From the NCBI GenBank assembly GCA_947441745.1, contig CANEUJ010000006.1:1-21956 (forward strand): DNA of 21,956 nt. The letters run 5' to 3'. Origin of the DNA: Neisseriaceae bacterium. Its GTDB lineage: Bacteria > Pseudomonadota > Gammaproteobacteria > Burkholderiales > UBA11063. How positions within the stretch are numbered: the stretch's first letter is position 1; each line of letters opens with the position of its first letter. The notes beneath the pieces were generated by a model that saw only the letters and a list, made by a program, of their open reading frames with translations, did not search any database and was not told the DNA's origin. Below, piece by piece: positions 1 through 6,738 of the stretch. The position numbers and the translations under genes are program-made.

Positions 1-111
1 AACCAAGATGTATTAGCAAAAGCAGTTTTAATCGCTCAAGACCATGGTTTTGAAACCTCTAAACTGATATTTAATTATCAGTCAGAATCACAGGTAAATG
101 AATCTAAATAG
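1..111 (+). CDS. C-terminal end of an unidentified protein (partial)
   Basis: An open frame enters from the left edge of the window and ends at TAG 109-111, leaving the last 36 residues. The tail starts NQDVLAKAVLIAQDHGF and ends in a polar stretch, SESQVNESK. Codon use resembles the neighbours and the frame is open from base 1, so this is probably the true end of a gene. I do not recognise the family from this fragment. A short GC-containing inverted repeat at 119-131 follows the stop, without a T-tract. Confidence 0.55.
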   Translation, partial: NQDVLAKAVLIAQDHGFETSKLIFNYQSESQVNESK

Positions 112-163
112 ATTCTAATGAGAGGCTCTCAAACAAACACATAATATAGAGTACTCCTACATC

Positions 164-215
164 GTCATCCTCAACAAAAACAAGTTGTCGCTTAAATGTG
201 AGTTGAGGATCCATG
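164..215 (+). repeat. 52-bp palindromic intergenic element, copy 1
   Basis: The element starts with GTCATCC and ends with GGATCCATG. Its arms ATCCTCAAC (168-176 region) and GTTGAGGAT (202-210) are perfectly complementary and would form a 9-bp stem around a loop of about 26 nt. Two more copies of exactly 52 bp with the same termini but different stem sequences lie at 21719-21770 and 21854-21905. It lies between the partial gene and the cupin gene and encodes nothing recognisable. Confidence 0.75.
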
Positions 216-348
216 TTCTCACAGATTTTATTAGATATTCTCCAAATATGAGGATATGCTCTCACTTGCAACATAATAAATAATCCACATTACTACTTAA
301 ATAATAGAATTTTTTAAATATTCAATAATCTTACTATTAATAATATTG

Positions 349-354
349 TATAAT
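349..354 (+). promoter_or_regulatory. Possible -10 box upstream of the cupin gene
   Basis: A consensus TATAAT occurs 28 nt before the ATG at 383, inside a very AT-rich stretch. No convincing -35 hexamer stands at 16-18 bp. It is the best candidate for the start of the cupin-pdxJ-exporter-acpS transcript, but AT-rich DNA produces such boxes by chance. Confidence 0.3.
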
Positions 355-382
355 AAATGTTTGTTACCAATAATTTTATGAG

Positions 383-763
383 ATGAATACGATGAATATT
401 GTCAACTGGGCAAATGAAATTAGTAAATGTAAAACCGATGATACGGTTGGAATTAGAATAGCCAAGCTTGCTGGGGAAAAAGATTTTTGTACATTTATTA
501 CTGAGATTAAACCATCTAAAAGCGTGAATGCACATTATCACAAAAACGGTGATGAACATTACCATGTAATCAATGGTTCTGGTGAAATGTATCTCAAAAA
601 TGTAATAAATGGTGAAGAGCACTCATACAAAGTATTGGCTAATCAATCTTTTGTAGTACCAGAAAATACGCTACATCAATTAACTAATACTGGTTCGATT
701 CCCTTACTTTTAATGTTTAGTTGCCCAGCATCTCATCTAGAATCAGATAGATATTTTTTATAA
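383..763 (+). CDS. Single-domain cupin protein
   Basis: A 126-residue small cupin. Cupin motif 1 is visible at residues 51-67: H51 and H53, E58, then a GSG turn, giving the usual HxH...E metal set. Motif 2 is P93-N102, with H98 as the fourth ligand. It therefore very likely binds a divalent metal in a beta-barrel. The substrate cannot be inferred; small cupins include sugar isomerases, dioxygenases and ligand-sensing proteins. Translation could start at ATG 383 or at ATG 392 (residue 4); neither has a strong Shine-Dalgarno sequence. The gene leads a tight + strand group, with pdxJ starting 12 nt after its stop. Confidence 0.8.
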   Translation: MNTMNIVNWANEISKCKTDDTVGIRIAKLAGEKDFCTFITEIKPSKSVNAHYHKNGDEHYHVINGSGEMYLKNVINGEEHSYKVLANQSFVVPENTLHQLTNTGSIPLLLMFSCPASHLESDRYFL

Positions 764-775
764 TTGGCTAAAATC

Positions 776-1501
776 ATGATACGACTTGGTGTTAATATTG
801 ATCACATCGCAACGATAAGAAATGCAAGGGGAGAGTTATTTCCAAGCGTAATTGAAGCAGCTCTTATTGCTGAGAGCAATGGGGCAGACTTAATCACTGT
901 ACACTTACGTGAAGATAGACGCCATATTAAAGACAATGATGTCATATTACTTAGACAAACCCTAAAGACTGAACTTAATCTAGAGATTGCCGCAATACCT
1001 GAGATGCTTGATTTCGCTCTAGAAGTTCGACCTGATTATGTCTGTATAGTACCTGAAAAACGCGAAGAGATAACGACTGAGGGTGGACTTAACGTAACTG
1101 CAAATTTTGATTACATTGCTAATATGGTTAGCAAATTACAAGACAATGGGATTCGAGCCTCGTTATTTGTTGATCCTGATACTACTCAGATTACCGCAGC
1201 AGCGGATACTAATGTATATGCAATAGAAATTCATACTGGTAAGTATGCCCAGTCAAAAGATATGTACCATACTAATGAAGAGTATTATAAAATTAAAGAT
1301 ATGTGCGAATTAGCTGATTCATTGGATTTAGTTGTAAACGCTGGACATGGTTTGACTTACCATAATGTAAAACCAATTGCACGACTGCCTCAAATGCATG
1401 AACTAAATATTGGTTTTGCAATTATAGCTCAAAGTGTTTTTTGGGGATTGCCTAAAGCGGTTGCCACCATGAAACAATCAATGTTAGAAGAAAGAAGATA
1501 A
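776..1501 (+). CDS. pdxJ: Pyridoxine 5'-phosphate synthase PdxJ
   Basis: PdxJ condenses 1-deoxy-D-xylulose 5-phosphate with 3-amino-2-oxopropyl phosphate to form pyridoxine 5'-phosphate, the last ring-forming step of DXP-dependent vitamin B6 synthesis. The protein shows the family blocks LGVNIDHIATIRNARG near the N-terminus, VHLREDRRHI, CIVPEKREEITTEGG with the catalytic Glu, and VNAGHGLTYHN with the late His. Length (241 residues) is normal. The frame is open back to a TTG at 764 directly after the cupin stop, but ATG 776 gives the usual short lead before LGVN, so I chose it. Its stop overlaps the next ATG by one base (TAATG). pdxJ is normally followed directly by acpS; here an exporter gene lies between. 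Confidence 0.95.
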   Translation: MIRLGVNIDHIATIRNARGELFPSVIEAALIAESNGADLITVHLREDRRHIKDNDVILLRQTLKTELNLEIAAIPEMLDFALEVRPDYVCIVPEKREEITTEGGLNVTANFDYIANMVSKLQDNGIRASLFVDPDTTQITAAADTNVYAIEIHTGKYAQSKDMYHTNEEYYKIKDMCELADSLDLVVNAGHGLTYHNVKPIARLPQMHELNIGFAIIAQSVFWGLPKAVATMKQSMLEERR

Positions 1502-2109
1502 TGCATAATTTAGTAGCAATTTTAAGCGGTGCACTTTTTGTGCTTGCTATTATTTGTGGAATAGGGCCGCAAAATCTAAACATAATCACCCACGCGATTA
1601 AAAAAAACCATTCATTTACAGTATCATCAATAACTGCTTTTGCGGATATATCTCTTCTTCTCGCGGGAGGAATTGGACTAAGTTTGTCAGACTCTAAAAC
1701 AATTATAATTATTATCAATATAATTGGTATTGTCTTTATGTGCTGGTATTTAATGACTAAGGTTCGAGGATTGTTTGGTCAGCATGATGCATTAGTTATT
1801 AAAAACGTAAAAGAATCTAGAAAAAAAGCTGTTATAAGAGCTTTTGCACTTACATTTTTAAATCCATTAGTATTAATTGATATGATAGTAATAATTGGTG
1901 CAACATCTTCTCATTATCACGGGGTAGAATGGGTCAATTTTATTATTGGTGCCATACTTGGTGATCTTATATGGGTTTTTGGAATAACTTTTATCGCACA
2001 ATACTTTTCCAAACAGCTGAATCGAGTTAGCGTATGGATTACACTAGATGTTTTAACCATTCTTATTATGCTAGTGATTATATATAAAACAATTCTTTTT
2101 TTAATCTAA
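1501..2109 (+). CDS. LysE/ArgO-type amino acid exporter
   Basis: A 202-residue, very hydrophobic inner-membrane protein with about six transmembrane segments. The N-terminal helix carries GIGPQN (residues 20-25), a hallmark of the LysE family. A second hallmark, TFLNPLVLID, occurs around residues 118-128, resembling the LNP...D block of ArgO. The family exports basic or other amino acids; the substrate here is unknown. Its ATG shares one base with the pdxJ stop and acpS starts 4 nt after its own stop, so it is probably translationally coupled inside the pdxJ-acpS unit. Its presence between pdxJ and acpS is unusual. Confidence 0.85.
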   Translation: MHNLVAILSGALFVLAIICGIGPQNLNIITHAIKKNHSFTVSSITAFADISLLLAGGIGLSLSDSKTIIIIINIIGIVFMCWYLMTKVRGLFGQHDALVIKNVKESRKKAVIRAFALTFLNPLVLIDMIVIIGATSSHYHGVEWVNFIIGAILGDLIWVFGITFIAQYFSKQLNRVSVWITLDVLTILIMLVIIYKTILFLI

Positions 2110-2113
2110 ACAT

Positions 2114-2494
2114 ATGATTTACGGAATCGGTCAAGATATTGTTGAAAACTCTAGGATTAGCAGTTTACTAGATCTATATGGACAGCACTTTATTGATAGG
2201 GTGCTATCTAAAAGCGAGCAACTAGTATATACCAAACGAAAACATAAAGTTCAGTACATTGCCAAGCGTTTTGCAGCCAAAGAGGCTTTTTCTAAAGCCT
2301 GCGGAATGGGTTTTCGAAATCCGATACTCATGCCAAAAATCTCAGTACTAAATACCCCATCTGGCAAACCCGAATTTGTTTTTGATGTTACAATATTAGA
2401 GTTTTTAGAAAAACATAAAATCAATGGCTTTCATGTATCACTAAGTGATGAAATAAACACCTCAACCGCTTTAGTTATTTTAGAGAGTAACTAA
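2114..2494 (+). CDS. acpS: Holo-[acyl-carrier-protein] synthase AcpS
   Basis: AcpS transfers 4'-phosphopantetheine from CoA to the conserved serine of apo-ACP, activating fatty acid synthesis. The two signature blocks are present: GIGQDIVENSRI with the Mg ligand D8, and RFAAKEAFSKA with E57. Length (126 residues) is typical of the trimeric AcpS type. It starts 4 nt after the exporter gene, on an ATG. The last four bases of the gene overlap the tail of the convergent SDR gene (2491-2494), so there is no room for an intergenic terminator between them. Confidence 0.95.
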   Translation: MIYGIGQDIVENSRISSLLDLYGQHFIDRVLSKSEQLVYTKRKHKVQYIAKRFAAKEAFSKACGMGFRNPILMPKISVLNTPSGKPEFVFDVTILEFLEKHKINGFHVSLSDEINTSTALVILESN

Positions 2495-3228
2495 CGAGCA
2501 CTATAACCACCATCAAATGGAATTACTCCGCCTGTCATGAATGATGCTTCTTTAGTAGTTAAAAAATAAGCTAGTTCGGCAACTTCATCAGGATTACCGA
2601 CTCTTCCAATTGGCTGCATCATAGCTTCTTCTTTTTCTATTTCTAAAAGGGGTATTCCAGATTTTTTTGAATATCTATCAATAGCATTTCTATATAAGGG
2701 CGTATCTATTGTTCCAGCCCCAATGCAATTCACCCGAATATTATATTTAGCATAATCTAGTGCGGTACTTTTGGTTAGGCTTCCTAAAGCAGCTTTAGTC
2801 ATACCATAAGCTGAAGAACTAGTTTTTGCAATAGTACATTGATCAGAACCAATTGTAACTATAGCACCACCATTTTGTTCTTTCATATGTGGGATAACTG
2901 CTTGAATAAACCAAAAAGCTCCTAATAAATTTAGATACAAAATATGCATCAAATCTTCATCACTAGTATTTTCAATTGTTGCTGAGAGATGTTTACCTGC
3001 TGATACAACTATACTATCAATCTGCTTACTTTCTGAAATAATATGCTTAATTGATTGTCGAATTTCCTCTGAATTACAAACATCAGTTTTTATATATTTA
3101 TAATTTGGATTAGTAATATCATTATTCACTATATCTAGATTATATACAATATGCTCTTCTGATAAAAACTTCTTTACACAAGAAAGACCTATACCCGAAG
3201 AACCACCAGAAACAACTACAATTTGCAT
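2491..3228 (-). CDS. SDR-family NAD(P)-dependent oxidoreductase
   Basis: A classical short-chain dehydrogenase of 245 residues. Visible are the Rossmann glycine motif SGGSSGIG (7-14), the structural SAG (76-78), catalytic N100, S128, Y141 and K145 (YGMTK), and the usual C-terminal PFDGGYSAR. AGGA lies 7 nt before the ATG. The gene is divergent from the dehydratase-lactonase-aldolase genes at 3355-6240. That context suggests it oxidises a sugar lactol or a 2-keto-3-deoxy sugar acid, as SDRs do in the non-phosphorylating L-fucose and L-rhamnose pathways. The exact substrate is inference; the SDR assignment itself is secure. Confidence 0.9.
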   Translation of the reverse strand: MQIVVVSGGSSGIGLSCVKKFLSEEHIVYNLDIVNNDITNPNYKYIKTDVCNSEEIRQSIKHIISESKQIDSIVVSAGKHLSATIENTSDEDLMHILYLNLLGAFWFIQAVIPHMKEQNGGAIVTIGSDQCTIAKTSSSAYGMTKAALGSLTKSTALDYAKYNIRVNCIGAGTIDTPLYRNAIDRYSKKSGIPLLEIEKEEAMMQPIGRVGNPDEVAELAYFLTTKEASFMTGGVIPFDGGYSAR

Positions 3229-3256
3229 AACTAAATCCTAAAAACATACATGATAT

Positions 3257-3326
3257 TAACATAGTAGTTTTAATTTTTGAGATAAATTTTTATGGTTAAT
3301 TCACCCAATATAACTACAGTATGTTA
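3257..3326. promoter_or_regulatory. Divergent promoter region with inverted repeat
   Basis: The 126 bp between the SDR gene (-) and the dehydratase gene (+) contain TAACATAGTAG (3257-3267) and its near inverse CTACAGTATGTTA (3314-3326), which differ by a two-base insertion. Similarity continues into the flanking bases (AT-rich, TTAA). Each arm also reads as a TATGTTAA-type -10 element for the gene it faces. The arrangement fits either two related promoters or paired sites for one regulator that controls both directions. No regulator gene is adjacent. Confidence 0.4.
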
Positions 3327-3354
3327 AAATATTTTTTTAAATCTGGAGCCCTTA

Positions 3355-4533
3355 ATGAAAATAAATAGAATTGAAATATTTGATACATTTTGTCAAGATA
3401 GACCACAGTGGCACCCTGTATTTGTACGTATCCATACCGATGAAGGAATAAGCGGTGTTGGTGAGGCTGGACTTGCTTATGATTGGGGGCATAGTGCTGC
3501 TACGAATATGATCAATGAAATAGCTAAAGCACGAGTCCTTGGTGCTGATCCATTCCAAACTGAACTTATTTGGAATAAAATGTACCGTGAGGGATTCTGG
3601 GCTGCTGGTGGGAATGCTGTATTTTTTGCAGCCATGTCAGCAATAGATACTGCACTTTGGGATATAAAAGCTAAAGCTTTAAATGTACCGTTATATCAAT
3701 TACTAGGTGGTAAGGTTAATCCAAAACTTAGAACATATGCTAGTCAACTACAGTTTGACTGGGATACTGAAACTCGAAAATTAATCGAACCAATAGAGTA
3801 TGCTCGTGCTGCAGAAAAAGCTCTAAAAGAAGGCTATAATGCTGTAAAAGTTAACCCCATGTTTTATGATAAAAACGCAAATACTATGTATGATCTAACC
3901 AAATTATTTCCTCATGATTTTATGCAACTAGTAAAAGCTCGGATGAAAGCTATCCGTGATACAATTGGTGATAGTGTTGATATCTTTTTAGAGTGTCATA
4001 GCTTACTTGGGGCAACTTCAGCTATTCAAGTTGGGCGTGAAATTGCCGATGAGTTTAATTGTGCTTTTATGGAAGAACCAGTTAATTACCTAAACTCAGC
4101 CCTTCATGACAAAATTGCTGCTAAAGTTCAAACTCCATTAGCAGCGGGTGAGAGAATATATTTCAGACATGGAATGCGCCCATATTTCGAAAATCAAACT
4201 ATAGACATTTTACAGCCTGATATTGGTTTGTGCGGTGGAATTACTGAGACCAAAAAAGTATGTGATTACGCTGATCTATATGATATTCAAGTACAAGCTC
4301 ACGTATGTGGTGGGCCAGTTGCAACTGCTGTATCACTGCACCTAGAAACAGCAATTCCGAATTTTTATATTCATGAACACCATACTTATGCTACTAAGAA
4401 GTGGAATCGCGAGCTATGTATTCAAGACTACCAACCTCAAAATGGCTTTATGGTAGCCCCTGAATTACCAGGGATTGGGATTGAGTTAAATGATGAAGTT
4501 CTTATGAAATCAAAATCTTTTGAAGTTAAATAA
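3355..4533 (+). CDS. Enolase-superfamily sugar-acid dehydratase (galactonate dehydratase-like)
   Basis: A mandelate racemase/muconate lactonizing enzyme type protein of 392 residues that resembles E. coli DgoD along its length. Visible positions are K165 in AVKVNP, E213 and H215 in FLECHS, E240 in FMEEPV, E266 in AAGERIYF, and the D289/H316 region (QAHVCGGPVATA). The family dehydrates aldonates to 2-keto-3-deoxy acids with Mg2+. In DgoD the first metal ligand is Asp in a DFH motif; here Glu occupies it. The GGAG at 3345-3348, 6 nt before ATG, supports the start. It heads the + strand arm of a four-gene catabolic cluster. Substrate is unknown. Confidence 0.85.
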   Translation: MKINRIEIFDTFCQDRPQWHPVFVRIHTDEGISGVGEAGLAYDWGHSAATNMINEIAKARVLGADPFQTELIWNKMYREGFWAAGGNAVFFAAMSAIDTALWDIKAKALNVPLYQLLGGKVNPKLRTYASQLQFDWDTETRKLIEPIEYARAAEKALKEGYNAVKVNPMFYDKNANTMYDLTKLFPHDFMQLVKARMKAIRDTIGDSVDIFLECHSLLGATSAIQVGREIADEFNCAFMEEPVNYLNSALHDKIAAKVQTPLAAGERIYFRHGMRPYFENQTIDILQPDIGLCGGITETKKVCDYADLYDIQVQAHVCGGPVATAVSLHLETAIPNFYIHEHHTYATKKWNRELCIQDYQPQNGFMVAPELPGIGIELNDEVLMKSKSFEVK

Positions 4534-4570
4534 AAACGCTATAATGATATTAATATAAAAAAGATTAAAA

Positions 4571-5434
4571 ATGCGCGTAATTGACACCCACATTCACTTT
4601 TGGGATTTAGCAAATAATATAAATAATTGGGTTTCTAGAGTTAATAAGCCGTATTTACTTAAAAACCATTTGCCAGACATGATAATCAAAAACTTTAAAG
4701 CTCAGCTTCATGGTGTAGTGCATATTGAAGCTCACGATTATGCAATTCCGACAACTTACGAGATTAATTGGTTGAGTCGGATTATGAAAACTATTCCAAA
4801 TCTCAAATATAGTCATATAGCTTTTGCGGATATTACTTTACCTAAAAGTGAATTTGCTAAGATTATTGACAATCTAATCGTTTGCAAAAAAGTAAGTGGT
4901 ATACGCCACATACTTTCACATAATCCCAAATTTGATTATAGCCCATGTGATGCTGATTTATCACAAAATGCCAATATTACTGAGAACTTAAATTATCTAG
5001 CTAGTACCCAGTTAATTTTTGATTGTCAAATGTATCCATATCAAATAGATAATATTCTTCCAGCAATTAAAAACTCTGGGGTTATTTGTATTATTGATCA
5101 TTTAGCATTACCCGCTTGGGAGAAAGATGGCGACAAAGACCATAACACTTGGCAACATACTATTGCTGAACTAGCAAAATTAAAAAACGTGTTTATAAAA
5201 GTATCAGGTATTGACATGTTCAGACAGGATCATGAATTCGACAATGTTTTAGATTTTTGTTTTAAAATCATTCCAAGTAGCAATTTAATTTACGGTTCTA
5301 ATTACCCCGTATCATTTAATCATGATTATAACTATTGGTATAATTACTTAAATACCTTTAATTTATCTGATAGCAAGAAAGAACAAATCTTTATGAAAAA
5401 TGCTAATAGTATTTTTTTTAATAACACCCCTTAA
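4571..5434 (+). CDS. Amidohydrolase-family protein, lactonase-like (COG3618 type)
   Basis: A 287-residue TIM-barrel protein of the Amidohydrolase_2 family, closest in layout to L-fuconolactonase and related sugar lactonases. Seen are DTHIHFWD with H7 and H9, IEAH (H55), SGIRHILSH (110-116), a DCQMYP strand, IDHLALP (H177), IKVSG (209-213) and YGSNYPVS (241-248). In the family the last block usually reads GSDWPV, with a catalytic Asp; here it is N244. No clear Shine-Dalgarno is seen before the ATG. The 37-nt gap from the dehydratase contains TATAAT (4540-4545), so an internal promoter is possible. Expected role: opening an aldonolactone before dehydration. Confidence 0.8.
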   Translation: MRVIDTHIHFWDLANNINNWVSRVNKPYLLKNHLPDMIIKNFKAQLHGVVHIEAHDYAIPTTYEINWLSRIMKTIPNLKYSHIAFADITLPKSEFAKIIDNLIVCKKVSGIRHILSHNPKFDYSPCDADLSQNANITENLNYLASTQLIFDCQMYPYQIDNILPAIKNSGVICIIDHLALPAWEKDGDKDHNTWQHTIAELAKLKNVFIKVSGIDMFRQDHEFDNVLDFCFKIIPSSNLIYGSNYPVSFNHDYNYWYNYLNTFNLSDSKKEQIFMKNANSIFFNNTP

Positions 5435-5454
5435 TTTTAGAGAAAGAGAACCAA

Positions 5455-6240
5455 ATGAATAACATCACTCAAAAAAGTATTGAAGCTAAAATACGTGAAA
5501 GTAAAATAGGCACCGAAACAAATTTAAGAAAGCAATTAGCTTACCTATATCGAATATTTGACTACTATGGCTGGTGTGATCTTATTGTAACGCATTTATC
5601 GGTTCGCATTCCTGGAGAAAATGCACTCCTGATTCTTCCGTTTGGGGTTTCATTTAAAGAAATTACTCCTGATAATTTAGTCAAAGTGGATTTTGATGGT
5701 AATATTTTACAAAGTAGTGGCGGGTTTAACATAAATAAAAATGGCACTACTGTGCATAGAGCTATTTATACTAATAAATCTGAAGTTAATTGCATTTTAC
5801 ATACCCATTCTCACTATGGAGTAGCAATATCTAATTTAGAAGAAAAGCTATATTGTTTAGATCAAATTAGCATGATGTTTTATAATAAAATTGGTTATCA
5901 CGACTTTGAAACATTATTTATTAATGACGATAAACAAGACCCATTACTCAAAGATATGGCGGAATTTAACAGTATGATCTTAAAAAACCATGGTTTATTA
6001 ACTGTTGGTAAAAGCATAACTGAAGCCTTTTGGTTCCATTACTACCTAGAAACCACTTGCAAAGTTCAGTTTCTAACTATGTCTACAGGTGGCAAAATAC
6101 GACACCCTAGTCTTGAGGTGATACAAAACACCGCTGGCAAATATGATAAATGGCGTAATGAAAATGATGATATATCAGTTAGTGATAGCGAGTTATTATT
6201 TGAAGCAGCAAAACGTCAAATTGGATATGTTTTTGAGTAG
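5455..6240 (+). CDS. Class II aldolase/adducin-family protein
   Basis: A 261-residue protein with the class II aldolase/adducin head domain. Seen are EITPDNLVKVD (69-79), HTHSH with zinc-ligand-like H116 and H118, and KNHGLLTVG with H179. In L-fuculose-phosphate aldolase a catalytic Glu lies four residues before the His preceding the metal strand; the equivalent here (G97, with H101) is not acidic. That fits the adducin-like, decarboxylase-like or oxygenase-like members of the family better than a true aldolase. AGAGAAAGAGAA precedes the ATG. It is the last gene of the + strand catabolic arm, 20 nt after the lactonase. Substrate unknown. Confidence 0.8.
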   Translation: MNNITQKSIEAKIRESKIGTETNLRKQLAYLYRIFDYYGWCDLIVTHLSVRIPGENALLILPFGVSFKEITPDNLVKVDFDGNILQSSGGFNINKNGTTVHRAIYTNKSEVNCILHTHSHYGVAISNLEEKLYCLDQISMMFYNKIGYHDFETLFINDDKQDPLLKDMAEFNSMILKNHGLLTVGKSITEAFWFHYYLETTCKVQFLTMSTGGKIRHPSLEVIQNTAGKYDKWRNENDDISVSDSELLFEAAKRQIGYVFE

Positions 6241-6273
6241 TCAATTCAATAAACGGCGGACATTACTGTTTTA

Positions 6274-6714
6274 TTATTCGAATCCTCCATTTATTACTTG
6301 CTTGATTATAGAATAGCTAAAACCTCGATTTTGTAAGAACCTAATTTGTTTTGCTAGTTCTGCTCGATCAGTTGCAACAACTCCGAATTTCTTTTTAAAT
6401 AGCTCACGAGCAAGAGCAACCTCATCAAAATCAGTATCGTTAATTATTTGAGCAACTAGATCACTATCAGTAGTTTTTTGGGATAATTGGTATTTGATTT
6501 TTAATAAGCCATGCTTTTTGGAGCGACTATTAATAAATGATTTGATAAAACGCTGTTCTGAAAGATACCCAGATTCGCACAAGTTATCCAGAACTTGCCT
6601 AATCTCACTCTCATTATCAGAATACTTTTTGAGCTTAGTAAATAACTCTTGATAAGCGTATTCACGCCTTGATAAGAAGTATAATGCCTTACTTTTAAGA
6701 TTGTTAGCACTCAT
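6274..6714 (-). CDS. recX: Regulatory protein RecX
   Basis: RecX binds the RecA filament and limits its extension and its recombinase and coprotease activities. The 146-residue protein has the family layout of repeated three-helix units. It opens with ALYFLSRREYAYQEL, continues with a conserved LCESGYLSEQRF block, and has a final FLQNRGFSYSIIKQVI unit. It lies 24 nt downstream of recA on the same strand, the classical recA-recX arrangement. AAGAAG before the ATG serves as ribosome binding site. No clear terminator stands between it and the convergent aldolase-like gene. Confidence 0.92.
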   Translation of the reverse strand: MSANNLKSKALYFLSRREYAYQELFTKLKKYSDNESEIRQVLDNLCESGYLSEQRFIKSFINSRSKKHGLLKIKYQLSQKTTDSDLVAQIINDTDFDEVALARELFKKKFGVVATDRAELAKQIRFLQNRGFSYSIIKQVINGGFE

Positions 6715-6738
6715 ACTTCTTAACTAAAATCCAAAATC

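Noticed and set aside
119..131. Short inverted repeat after the first stop codon as a terminator
   Set aside because: The stem is at most 5-6 bp with a very small loop and no T-run.
314..622. A 102-residue frame on the - strand over the cupin gene and its upstream region
   Set aside because: Mostly the mirror of the cupin reading frame in AT-rich DNA; no ribosome binding site or recognisable motif.
6241..6273. Possible bidirectional terminator between the aldolase-like gene and recX
   Set aside because: AATAAAC and GTTTTATT can pair only weakly with a bulge and a 13-nt loop, and no T-tract follows on either strand.
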